Made by a program: the position numbers and the translations under genes
Source: Deuterostichococcus epilithicus
Taxonomy: Eukaryota > Chlorophyta > Trebouxiophyceae > Prasiolales > Stichococcaceae
Length of the DNA: 64,000 nucleotides
Assembly (NCBI GenBank): GCA_033439295.1
Contig: JAVTLE010000017.1
Location: 1,364,001-1,428,000, forward strand
Direction of reading: 5' to 3'
Part shown: in pieces, positions 1 through 11,229 of the stretch
How the letters are laid out: each line of letters starts with the position of its first letter
Position numbering within the stretch: the stretch's first letter is position 1
The notes under the pieces: generated by a model
Seen by the model: only the letters and a program-made list of their open reading frames with translations
Database searches by the model: none
Told to the model about the DNA's origin: nothing

Positions 1-3000
1 TGTGATGCGCAGGCGGCTTCCTGCACGCGAACCGCACCAAGTCGCTCAGCCTGCTGGAGCTCATCTACGATGGCTTCCTCGCGCCGCGAGAGTCCCGCAA
101 GTGAGTAATCCTTCAATCTCGCCGAGAGGACAATCACTCTGTCATCTATACCGGCCCGCTGACCGGTCGTGTCGAGCGATGCACGGCGCCATCCAGTGCT
201 TGTGTGCCTCAGCCTGCGGACCGGCCGCCCTGCGCGCCCTGCCGCAGCCGCCCAGCCGGCTTGTGGACCAGCGNCCAGCGCCAGCCCCGCCGTGATGCAG
301 CATGGCGCGCGAGCGCCGCTCCCCGCGTGTCCGCACCATGCCGTGCTCCCCGCGCACCGACGGGAGCCCAGAGGTGGAGGAGGCGGGTCCGTGCCTGCGC
401 AGGGGCATGCACGGCGGCGGCAGGTCGTCAAAGATCGTGCACCGGCTGGCGGTGTTCAACAAAGCAGGGGACGTAGAGGCCGTCGTGTCGCAGTCGGACG
501 TCATCAGGTGGGTGCGGGTGCGCCGTGAGGGGCCCCGCGTGCGTCCATACATGCTTGGCGGCGTGCGAGAGGGGGGGTGGGGCACGTGCAGGNTGGGGAG
601 TGCTGCCGGCGCGGCACCCCCCCAGCACACTGCGCGTGTCTGGGGCGCGGCGCGCGCCAACGGCGGCGTCCCCTCCGTGCCGACGAGGGGGTGAGCGTGC
701 GGTGCGTGACGCACGGCATGGGCCCGCTGCTGCAGGTACCTGGCAGCGCGCACAGGCGAGCTGGGGCCGCTGGCAGAGAAGACCACCAAGGAGCTGGGGT
801 GGGCACAGCGGGAGGTGCGCATCCAGGTTGCTCCAAACCAGGAAGTTCTCAAAGTTCACAGCTCAAAATTTGTGAAGGGTTCTCAAGGTGCGCTTGGGAT
901 GGGGATACAAGATTCTCCAGGGCCCAGGATGCATGCGGGCTCACGCCTGCCTGCCAGGATGCGCGCCCAGGCAGAGTGTGTCGGCAGGGGCTGCCGTCAT
1001 GCCCCTGTGGCAGGCCGCCGCAGCAGCTGCCGTCCAACCGGGTGGCACGGCCTGCGGCCAGCCCGTGTATCACGCAGCCCCGGTCGCTGCCGCTCCGGCG
1101 CCGGCGCCACGATGTATACTCAGCCTGATGATGAAGGCAGTCATCTGTGTGACAGACCGCTTTGGGTGCTGAGCACAGCGCCACACGTGCCGGCCTTCGA
1201 GGGTATGCTCAGTATGTTAACAGCGGGCATTCTGTCCATTGTCGTCCGTTCCGACCTACTTCCCCTGCTCCACTTGTTGCAGGTGCTGTGCACGGCTCCG
1301 GATGTGTCGGCCTTCGAGGCCATGCTCAGCATGTCGGAAAAGGGCATCTCGGCGCTGGCGGTCGTGGCTGACAGCGGCAAGTTGATAGGCAACTTCTCGC
1401 TGTCCGAGCTGCGGACCATCATGGCCGACCACTTCGGGTCGCTGGCGCTGCCGGTGAGCATATTCAACTTTTGGCCAGATGGAGATGAGAGCGCACCCAG
1501 TGCTCCCTGCCTTCTTGTGTTGTATCCTTCTTTTTCTCGGAGCCGCGCGCTGCCATGGCGGAGAATCCTCGCCAGCTGGCGCGGACGGTGAGCGCAAAGG
1601 GGTTTCGATGGGTCATCCACACAGCATGAATCATCCATACTGTCACCAGCCGCACTTCGTGCTGTGCAGCTGCAACCATCTTGGCGTCCAGTCGCACACT
1701 CCTGCATGGTCGGCTTGGTTGGGCACTATGTCGAAGCCTTCCTGGCTGATGTGAGCCTGCGAGTCGCCACATATGCTGCTGCCCGCGCATGGCTGTGGGT
1801 CTGTGGAATTCTGGTCCCTGAACCCAGAACCCTCAACCCTGGTGTGCGGCTGCAGGTCGGAGAGTTCCTGGCACTGGAGCACGGCACCGAGTACCATGGT
1901 GTGCCCTAGTCGTATGATCAGTGTAGTATGTCGACGTAACATTCACTCGTCGATGCTTGTCGGGATGCTGCTTGGTGAGTTGCTGTGCATTCACTGATGC
2001 TGTGTATGAAGGGGCCCAGCCGTGGCAACAGCCGCAACCCCAGCTCCTTGCGCTGGACACCCCTCACAGCCGCATGCTCAGGCGTGCCAAGCGGGATGGA
2101 AGTGGGGCTGTCCTCTCTTGGGGCTCCCCCCGCCTGCGTGGGCGCCTGCGGTGGTGCCGCCCTCTCACACTGTATGGCGTCCGGTGCCCGCAGGCTACAT
2201 CGCGCACTCTGAATCAGATGCCGGCATCGAGAGCAGCTCAGGTGCGACCCGCCAGACTCGCCGGGCTCCGCTGCGGCCGCACCCGCGCCTGCCACCACCG
2301 CATCAGCTGCAGCTGCCCCCTGTGCTGTGCATCGGCTCGTGAGCAGGGTCTGGATCTTGCAGTCACAACCAGGTCTGCGCCTGGGCAGTCTTGCGGCCTG
2401 TAACCGGGTGCGCTTGGTCTCGTGTGGGCCGGGCGGCCGCCTCCAGGTTCAGGGTTTAGGCTTTCGGGTGCGGCACCCAGCCTCTCTTCCACTGCAGGGG
2501 GGCCTGCCGCGCCCGCGGCGTGGCGCGCCCTGTGAGCAGCTGTGGCGGGCCGCGTGCTGAGCTGCGCTTGCCGTTGACACGACGTGCAGGCGCGCAGTGG
2601 GCAAAGGACCGGCAGCAGCGCGGCGCCGCGCCGGGCCAGGAGGTGGGCCAGCAGATCATCTGCTGCGGCGCGGACACCACCTTCGCGGGTGCGGCTCATG
2701 ATTCGAAACTGCTCCGTTTCATGTACGATCATAGACTCTCATACACACAGCTGCCTGGCCGGGAGGTGGGCCAGCAGATACTCTGCTGCGCCGCGGGCAC
2801 CACCTTCCGCACGCTCCCGGGCTGCTCGCGCCTGCTGAGCCCGCGACCTTGACGCCTGCTGCCCAGCGCCAACTTCCACAGGGGATGTTGATGTTGGAAC
2901 GTGTTGGCACACTGTAGGCAGGGAAAACTTGGGCGCCCGCAGAACGAGCTCAGCCACTGTGCAGAAAGTTGCAGCCTGCCCGCCCGAACTTGGTCTCAGT

Positions 3001-3321
3001 TGTTTGTGGGCTGTCCATTGTTGAACATCCTTCGGCGCTGCATCCCTCCTCGTGTGCACCCCTTGCCCTTGTGCGCAGGCGTGATGCGGCTGCAGGCAGC
3101 GTATTAGCCTGCAGCAGCCAGGGCCTCCTGATGTGTTCGGGTCCCCACGGGTCAGGGTTCCCTGAGCAGTCATCGTGCCCCTCGCAGAGGTGCTGCAGCT
3201 GCTCACACAGCACCGGCTGCACCGGCTGTACGTTGTGGACCAGGACACTGCGCCCATCGGCCTCATCACGCTGACCGACGTGCTGCGGCGGCTGTGCAAC
3301 GAGGCGGGCACACCCGTCTGA
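1..3321 (+). CDS. SNF4/AMPK-gamma-like CBS-domain protein, 5' end missing
   Basis: Spliced frame from exons <1-100, 424-507, 736-798, 1283-1453, 1856-1898, 2194-2241, 2590-2688 and 3188-3321 (stop TGA 3319-3321). All junctions are GT-AG with matching phase. The pieces read as CBS modules: VVSQSDVIR in exon 2, VADSGKLIGNFSLSELR in exon 4, and HRLHRLYVVDQ...PIGLITLTDVL in the last exon. The last exon is joined through ADTTFAEVLQLLT across the 2688/3188 junction. CBS pairs bind adenine nucleotides, and the order resembles plant SNF4/KING1-type gamma subunits of the SnRK1 kinase, a nuclear/cytosolic energy sensor. The N-terminus lies left of the window. Introns after exons 3 and 7 hold decayed exon copies. 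It could instead be another multi-CBS protein; the CBS assignment is firm, the SnRK1 role is inferred. Confidence 0.75.
1166..1236 (+). repeat. Decayed direct copy of the 5' edge of the exon at 1283
   Basis: Reads TAPHVPAFEGMLSM, against TAPDVSAFEAMLSM in the real exon about 115 nt downstream. It lies in the preceding intron and lacks the rest of the exon. Confidence 0.75.
2757..2816 (+). repeat. Decayed direct copy of the 3' half of the exon at 2590-2688
   Basis: Reads REVGQQILCCAAGTTF, against QEVGQQIICCGADTTF in the exon, about 130 nt further on inside the intron. The donor-equivalent position reads cgcac rather than cgggt, so it is probably not spliced. Confidence 0.8.
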
Positions 3322-4057
3322 GCCGGCGCATCATGCGGCGGCACACGGGGTGCGAGGCTCATTGCTGGTACCCCCTGCCGAAGCGGTCGGCTGCCCTAAT
3401 CGCATGGCTTCGGCTTCTTTGCATGTCAGGAGACATGCACTCCGAGGCTGAGCGCTGAGTTATGCATGCAGGCTCAGCACCCAGGCGACATCTTGACCAC
3501 CTGTCATTTTGCTGAGGTTTGCGGCGGCCATGGCCGAGTCAGCTGGCGGGCTTGGCACTCTGCGAGGAACACCGGTGGCAACAAGCTGCCGCCAATCTTC
3601 ACTACGACCGGCTGTACGCTGTTGCCTGAGAGAGAAAGAAGGGGGGGGGGAGGGCGGGGGGGGTGCCCCGCCGCTGCGGCGCGCCGACGAGATGCGCCAA
3701 CAAAACATGTGAACTCATGCCGAGTGTGGCGGGCTTCACGAACGAGACCAAAACCCGTTTCGCAAGCCAGGGATCACAAGCTAGGGATGAGTGCTCGACT
3801 TGACGTCTTGACAGAGCAGAACAGTCATACGGAGAGGAGCGGGAAAGGGCTCGTGGTGCCATTTCAGTTGTGCGGCTCATCTGTATCATATGGACGGTTG
3901 GCAAGTCTGCTGTGATCAAAAGGCTTACTAAGGTCTTGAAATAGTTTGAATGGCCCAACCCGATAGACGGACGTTACAACGGTGCCTCACGCCACAATCG
4001 CAGTTGCCAAGGTCAATCAGCAGTCTTGATGACATGTGCCACACTCGAACTTCGTCT
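3322..4057. other. Convergent intergenic region
   Basis: Lies between the 3' ends of the CBS gene (+) and the aminotransferase (-). It contains a G-rich run near 3639-3664. I see no convincing coding frame, tRNA or mobile element. Confidence 0.5.
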
Positions 4058-7000
4058 TTACAATGCCCGCACCGCCGCCACCAATGAGTCCACCTCCTCC
4101 TCAGAATTATAGTAATGCACAGATGACCTGCAAGACGCCACAGGTATAATCCTGTTCAGCTCACCAGCACACAAATATGTCGGCACCAACCCGCGGCCGT
4201 TATCCGTCGACTTGCAGCAGGAACCGCAGCACACGGTTCACGGCGCCATTGCAAGCCAGGCAGCTGCGTGCCCCTCTCGTACCACAAGAGCGGCCTTGGG
4301 TACGGATCACAGCACGTAGGTTATCTCAACCGCACCTGACCACCGAGGCAAGACCGCGCGCCTCCATGTCGATGCGCGTGCTGCTGAGCGGCGAGATCCA
4401 CACATGGATGCGCCGCTTCCGCAGCGCCGCCTTGATGTCGGTCGGGTCACAGCCATCCTGCGGTTTGACATCAGGATTCCAGTAACGCGGTCGTGAAGTA
4501 GCAGGAGCGGCTCACGGCTGCAGACTCGGCGTGCTGCATGGTTTCGTGCGATCTAAATATTGGATGGCGCTGTCCGCAGTTGCAATAATTGCCAGCGCAT
4601 TATAGCGCGTCTGCTACCCAGCGGCATGTAAGAATTCGAATTCCGGCTCATGCACTCGTCCGCCAGACAGCACGTACGCAGGCGGGCAGACATGCACAAG
4701 TTGTGTATTGTTCAATTTCTGAGATGTTCCCTGCAGGCGGACGCCGGCGCACCTTGGTCCAGGTAACTATGCCGCACAGCAGCCGCCCCGTGTCTGTAAT
4801 AGCCACGCCGGGGATGCTCCGCAGCCCATCGCGCAGCCGGCTCGCCAGTGCTTGTATGCGCGCCCAGATGACGTCCGCACCGATGCCCACTGCCTGCTGC
4901 ACTGCTACCCCCAGCCCCACCTGGGGTTCAGGCGACGGTTTCAGGGTTCGGGAGACAGTTTCATTCTCGTGAAGCCGCAAAGTTTGGCTGCTGCAGGTCA
5001 GAGTGGCACCAGCAGCTCAAGCCGCGTGCCGGCATGTGTGGATGCTAAAGCATGCGACGCCTGCCCTGATGCCCGCTCCTGCTACACCGCCACGTCAGGT
5101 CACATCTGCTTCGCAGACTTTTCACGGAGATTATCAGGATCTCTTTCAGGATAACCTGCTGGCGACACCAGATCGAGGCTGCATGCTGCAAGTGAGATGG
5201 GCACGCCGACAGGCGACGTTCACCTGCGTCAAAAACCTGCTGCGGTGTCGCGCACCAAGACGGCCTGGCCTTCCTTGGCACAGCACGGCGGCCAGTGCTA
5301 TGCTGGGCATGCAGGCAGTGCCGGGGCCAGAGCAAATCGTCGAAGCCAGCGGACCCGCGTTCATGCAGCTAGTGTGGTTCGCGATACATGCTCCATCCCG
5401 ATCTGACCACCACGGCTGCTGACCGCAGCACTCCGTGCTGGCAAAACCTCACACCGCCAGCTCGAGCGATATCGCAGCATGTCGCCGCCGGGAAGATTAC
5501 TGCAGCGCCTGGCCGCTGTTGCGGTGGCAGCCCTTGCGCGCAGTTCTGCGCAAGGCTTACTTTGCCTCCGCTTGTGCTCCCCCTTTAGCTTCGAAACTGC
5601 AGTGACTGTCGTGCAGTCAATGCCGAAAACCAAGAACTAACAAACCTGCGCAGCGGAGGTAACTTCGGGCTGCATGTGACGGCGGCGCCGAAGTGGACGT
5701 CGCAAGCTCAAAAATTTGAATGGTATTTCTCAGCGTCGGAGGTCGCAAACCTTGGCTGCGAAGGCGACCTCATACTGCTCGTACCGCCGCGCTGTCGGCG
5801 CTGCCTTGTACGCGTCCTGCGCAGTCCACTCGCCGCCCCACATGTCCAGCATCGCAGGTTCTGTAGATTTCATTACCTCCCTGCATCATGCAATGAAGCC
5901 AGCACCTCAGGTGAAATGGCGGCGTCCGTCAACAAGGCACATCCGTTCGCAGCATCACAGATTCCGTGGCAGACGTCGTGTCCCTGCGCCAGATGACCTC
6001 CAGTGTGGAACCAGACTCCATGGCGCAGAAGGCCGCAGTAGAAAAGTGCGAAGCATGTTCCCCGAGGCAGCGCAGCGTGGCATTGCACTGACACAGGGGC
6101 TCAAATCACGGATCGAGTAAACCAACATCATTGCTGCCACATGATACACATGTCACCCCGACAGCTGGGCGACTTTATGCCCCAGCTCCAGCACCGAGGC
6201 AGCTGCCTGATGCAGCGCGGCTTGCCTGCTGCTCAACACGAGTCGGCTTGCAGCACGCTTTTCTGACTGTCCTGGTGTGTGCATGCTGCTGCCCGACCCT
6301 GCATCCGCTGCTGCCGCAGCATATCCCAGTGAGTCTACCAGTGAGTTCACCGGGCGGTACCTGGAGGCATACAGGAAGCCGATGCCGCGCGGCCCGCGGA
6401 GGTACTTGCGGGAGGTGCCGCTCAGCCAGTCGCAGCCGATGTGTCGCACGTCCAGCGGCAGCTGCACGCAAGACGGAATGTACGTCCAGCCCGGCTACTA
6501 GGTTCTGGGGCCGGATGAATGACAGCAGGCAGAGGCAGATGCTTGCAGCGCGGCGCTGCGCTGTGTGAGCAGATGGCGTCAGGGATCGGGCCAGGTGGCG
6601 CGGCACCGGGCACAGCCTCCCTCTGCAGGCTTGGCCCGCAGCAGCCAGGCAGTCGGCCAGCATCCCTGAGCCGGCCAGAGGCTGCATCCGCGCAATATCC
6701 ACACCCTAAATCCAAGTGGGCACCTTCGATGGTGCACACCTGGCCAACGCTCTGGCAGGCATCCAGCAGGAAGGGGACGCCATGCCGCTGCGTGACCCTG
6801 CCCACTGCAGCGGCATCGTACACACGCCCTGCAACATCGGCATTGTGAGAGCGTCGTCACCAAAGGGACGGCATGCACAGCCCCACAACACGCTCGTGCC
6901 CGTTTCTGCACTGCAGGCCGCTGCCCAGGGTGGATGCTAGCAAGCCCACGCAAGCTGCCGTCCCAGCTGGCGCTGCCCTGCATTTGCCACCCTGATTCGC

Positions 7001-8260
7001 TAGCCACATGCCAATGTCGGAAGAGGTTGCCAGACGTGAACACTAACCCGAAGTGAACACGAACCCCACCTGAGCCGGTGCCGATGTGGCTGATGGCCAC
7101 GAGCTTGGGCTTCGGTCCTGTCGTGATGAGCTCCTCCAGCGCCACTGTGTCGATGTCGCCCTCCTCGGTGTGCGGCACCACCTCGATAACGACACGATGC
7201 CGCTTCTGAGCCTGTGCGGCGGTCCAGGGCAGGTTGAGTTAGGTTTGGGGATTCAGGGTTTAGGAGCCATTGGGACCAATGCGATATCTGTGGCATCGGT
7301 GTTGCCAACCTCAGTCTGCGGTGTTGCCGTCCTCAGTCTGCGGTAACACCTCGATTTTTGTCAAACAGATTTTCTTTAGCATGAAAATGCATTGTAAATG
7401 ATGGAGGTGCGGTATCGCTTGTGGGCCTGCACAGGCGCGGGCACAGACCAGCGATCAACACCGGCAGCATGTGAAACGGGCCCCTCCTGCTGCTGCTCTG
7501 CTGCTTGCAGCTGTAGAACAAACTACGAGGCGCTTGCCTCTCCGCACTGAAAATGCCGATATCATGCAATCGCCGGGTCCGGAAGCGCAGAGAGAGGCGC
7601 TCCAAAATATGCAAAACTTGCAAGGGCCATGCGACCACGCGGGTCAGGCATAGCAGGGGAGGCAGTCCAGCAACATGCTGCACCTGAAGGAAGTTGATGT
7701 AGTTGCTGGCGTACTCTTGGACCGAGGTCAGGATGCGGTCGCCAGCAGCATACTCGATTCCAAAGAATGCCTGCTGCCATGCCGTGGTGGCGCTCTGCAC
7801 AACGGCAATCTCGGTGGCGGCGCAGTTCAGAAGCTCCGCGAGCGCATCGTAAGGAAGCTGCAGCTCGTCTGCGTGCTCCACTGTTGCCTCGTACCTGCGC
7901 ATGCAGGGCACAGGGGGACTTGATGTGTGAGTTCGGGCGTGCCAACATTGCAGCAGCTGCCAACCGATGGCTGGTTTGCAGTGGTATGCGTGCGTGATGG
8001 ATGATTTCCAGTCCTGCACCTGCACGACTCAGGGTCAACTTTGAACTGCAACGTGAAGGCACGCACCCGCCAATGTTGGCCTCAGTCTCCAGGAAGGTCT
8101 TTTGCGCATCAAGCACCTGCCGTGTCGGCAGCGCCGAGCCGGCGGCATTAAAGTGTGTCGCATGCGCGGTGCCCGGCGTGTCGCCCCGCGTCCAGTCCTG
8201 ACCGCTGGCGCCACCCATGGAGGAGCACCTGCGGCCGAAGCAAGTGAGCAGACTGACCAT
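4058..8260 (-). CDS. Class V PLP-dependent aminotransferase (isopenicillin-N-epimerase/cysteine-desulfurase-like)
   Basis: Minus-strand exons 8067-8260, 7684-7894, 7070-7205, 6740-6828, 6361-6461, 5751-5860, 4753-4920, 4336-4457 and 4058-4127 (stop 4058-4060). Motifs in order: [10 protein letters not shown] at the N-terminus; [21 protein letters not shown] carrying the cofactor-binding Asp; [16 protein letters not shown] with the Schiff-base Lys; [10 protein letters not shown]...ARRYEQYE; and [16 protein letters not shown] at the end. This is a fold-type I PLP enzyme that could act as an epimerase, lyase or desulfurase; substrate unknown. The start at 8260 is the nearest ATG upstream of the first conserved block. 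Exons 6361-6461 and 5751-5860 do not join in phase, and family members have about 7-10 more residues there, so a small exon is probably missed. Confidence 0.85.
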
Positions 8261-8389
8261 GAGCGCTGCAGCCGCGGCGTCACTACATCGGGCGTCTGCA
8301 TGCCGCCAGCGGGATGCGGGCTTGTAATTCGCGAGGTACGATCAGGAGTTCTGACTTCTCAAGCAGAGACAACTGCTCCATGAAAGGCA

Positions 8390-9562
8390 GAATGGCCTGC
8401 GTGCGCTGGAATATGTGAGCTTGCCTCGCTGCCGTGCCGTTGTCCCGGAATGGCTGTCTCGCAGCGTTCGGTGGCGAGGCTGATCGGATTGCGTTTGCGG
8501 AAGACGACGGCCGATCCAGGCCCCAGATCTGTGGCAGTCGTGCTGCGCGTGCTCAGATCAGCTTGCGTTGCTCAGCTCGCGACACGCCTTGCGCGCGATC
8601 TGACGAGCTCGAAAAGGTATATGAAAGGTGATGATTTAGCGGTGGGAGGTCGGGTTGCTTGGGATGCTGTGTTTTACCTTCCGCTGCACCTGCAACAGAA
8701 ACTGCTCCGAGATGACTGATATCCCGACCACCCAATGCAGCTCCAGAAACACTGGTTGTCTCAGTCTTGCAGTTTACAAGCCATTGGACTAGTCGTGGCG
8801 GTTGCCGCTTGGTCTTTGAGTCTGCAAGGCATTCCTAAGAGCGGCCTTCGCACCTTCATGCGCATCGGCAGATCGTGGTCTACAAGGGACACCTGCAACC
8901 TTGATACACAGTCAGCCGTCATGCGTTCCAGCTCAGTTCTTCCACTGGACGTCTGCCTGCTGATCCTGATTCCTTCGCAAGCACGCCTCACAGAGGCGGC
9001 TGCCCCAGCTGACGGCGAACGCCCTGCAGCACGTGCTTGGCGAGGCACTGGCAATGTTCCCGTGGCCGCAGAACCACCGCAGGTATGCTACTGCAGTAAG
9101 CAGTAGCATAAGTGCTGTAGCAATTGGGAAACCGAAAGTCCTCGCCATAGAGACAAGTTCTAGCGCTGCGGGCCATGCTGTGGGCCGCCATGCCTGATGA
9201 ATGAAGCTGGCAGCCCTAGCAAATCATTCCGTTCTAGGACATGCATATATGTATGTAGGAACTATCTGCGTACATTGAATTGGAGGTGACTGCCCGGATC
9301 AACAAGGACATGGTAGCAATACCTCCAGGCATACCATGCATGCACTCCGCAATGTGCTGATCGGTCATTTTCACTCATGGATGCGCAGGCAGCTGCACAA
9401 GACGCCAGAGCTGGCTCCAGGAGTCCCACACCTCAGTGTACCTGCGGGCACAGCTCAAGCAGCTTTCCTTTCGAGCATTTGGAAAGCTGGTGAGCGCAAG
9501 GACCGGCATCTTGGCGACGCCGGGATCCGGCAGCCCGAAGTCTGCTCTTGGCTCCAACATCG
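8390..9562 (+). pseudogene. Truncated, frameshifted copy of the M20 amidohydrolase 5' region
   Basis: Colinear with 16260-17443 (the upstream flank, first exon and second exon of the intact M20 gene), about 75-80% identical by eye. The first-exon copy begins with an ATG at about 8921 and has a similar hydrophobic stretch. A one-base insertion (GCGAACG versus GCGACA) shifts the frame before the exon end. The second-exon copy keeps LHKTPELA and ARTGILATPGSGSPK. Homology stops at about 9562 inside what would be the DIDAL motif and continues directly into seryl-tRNA synthetase sequence. No zinc-binding exon follows, so no working hydrolase can be made. Confidence 0.8.
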
Positions 9563-10990
9563 ACGTGCTGGCGGGGCTGCGCATGGAAGCAATCTTGCCA
9601 ACCTCCGCACTGCCGCTGCGGCTGGCGGCCTTTGCAAGCGCCTTCCGCACTGAGGCTGGCGCTGCTGGCGCCGCCTTGCGCGGCCTGTGCACCAGTTCAG
9701 CAAGGTGAGCCGCTGCTGTGGAGCAGGCTTTGCACACAACGTGAACATCCTCTCTCGTCACCAGCTAGCTTGCATCACTCTGCTGCAACGCCTCTGTACC
9801 AATTTGTGCGGCCACTGATTCATGGCGCTGCCACAGCTTGGGGTTGCACTTGATGCTGTAGGCAAAGTGCACGGCGCCTGCCGGAGTCGCCAGAGGGCAG
9901 TCGAACGCAAAACTTTCACTGCACTGCACACAGGTGGATATGTTCGTGAACTGCACGCCGGAGCAGAGCGAGGCGATGCTGGTGGAGCTGGTGGCGCTGG
10001 AGAAGTCGCTGTATGCAGAGCTGGGGCTGCACCTCAAGGTGCCGGACATGCCGACCGGCGACCTGGGGCGTCCGCCTACCACAAGATCCACTTCGAGGTG
10101 CGGGTTTCCGAGGCTTCCGATGTAAGGCCGTACCGAGCAATTTGTCCGACCGCATCGCATGCAGGCATGCTGGTGGCGGGACTAGTGTGTCTCGCGCCAA
10201 ACAACTGATGCGGCCTGGCTGAGGAGTTCAAGGGACAGACGATGTTACTCACGCTGCTGTGCACATCCGCATCACACTGCGGAGCACCTTCATGCTGGCT
10301 CATCATGACGTGCACATGTACGACGCTGTAGGCGTGGATGCCGGGCATGCAGCGTGGTACGGCGAGATCAGCTCAGCCAGCAACTGCACCGTCCACCTGG
10401 CCCGCCGCCTTGGGTGCGCCTCCCTGGCTGTGATTACCACTTGTTATGTGTACTTGATACTGGAAAGTTGCCGAAGCTTCTGCCCCTGACACCTCCTGAG
10501 GAGTCTTGCAGCTGCTGCGCTGGAACCCTGGCTGCAACAAAGCGGTGCACTCCTGCAAGCAGGATCCGGTATCGGCCGGATGCGCCAGAACCGGAGGCCA
10601 ATGGCGCAGACGGCAGCAAGCCAACAAAAAGCAGCACAAGGTGAGCTTTGCCGCTGGCTGACTGTACGTTTGCACTTGGTTGCGGTGTTGTGGTACCAAG
10701 GTGGCAGGGCTGCGCTTCTGCCACCTTCAAGTAGCATCAATCAGGCATCTCATTCCGAGCGGTTTGTAGGGTTCATGAACGCGGCACAGCTGCAAGGAAA
10801 ATGGTTATCTAGGTCTGCCATCGTGACAATGTGTGACAGCTCACTTCGTTGCTGCGCTGTGCAGGTGCCCACGCAGTACGTGCACACGCTGAACGCGGCG
10901 GTGGCAGCGGTGCAGCGCCTGATCGTGGCCACCTTGAGACGCACCAGCAGACGGACGGCAGCGGGGTGTGGTGGCACCCAGCAGAGCGGG
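9563..10990 (+). pseudogene. Seryl-tRNA synthetase C-terminal fragment, frameshifted
   Basis: Class II SerRS core pieces in correct order: LPLRLAAFASAFRTEAGAAG (motif 2, 9595-9670), then HQFSK, VDMFVNCTPEQSEAMLVEL from 9934, LGLHLKVPDMPTGDLG, WYGEISSASNCT, RIRYRPDAPE from 10563, and YVHTLNAAVAAVQRLIVATL from 10874. Splice sites look intact (donors about 9700, 10098 and 10414; acceptors 9933, 10331 and 10562). The frame is broken at four places: near 9690 (about 7 nt lost in GLYR-VHQFSK), 10066 (one G lost), about 10355 and about 10938 (one G lost). The N-terminal arm and motif 1 are absent. Most simply a relic; uncorrected sequencing errors could mimic some breaks but not the truncation. Confidence 0.8.
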
Positions 10991-11229
10991 GTGGGTAAGG
11001 GAGGTGTGTACGTCACTTTGTCTCCCTTGGCGTGTTAACTCTCCGTGGATGCTCACTACTGTTCAGCAATGCTTCCGTACGTAGGCATGGTGATCAAACA
11101 TAACACACGCAAACTGCCTTCAAGTGCACGTCCAACAATATTGTTGTTCTAAAAAAGGATGCAGACGTGTGCCAAGAGTGACACATGATGCGCCAGATGT
11201 TGCTGTCGCCAGTTCATTAAAATTCATCA
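10991..11229. other. Short intergenic stretch
   Basis: Between the SerRS relic and the 3' end of the minus-strand membrane protein gene. It is relatively A/T-rich; no feature recognised. Confidence 0.4.

Noticed and set aside
142-852. Long minus-strand open frames opposite the CBS gene
   Set aside because: Arg/Pro/Ala-rich shadows of GC-rich plus-strand exons and introns; no motif and no splice structure.
3639-3664. G-rich run as a telomere or quadruplex regulatory element
   Set aside because: A short G-run with purine interruptions; nothing else supports a function.
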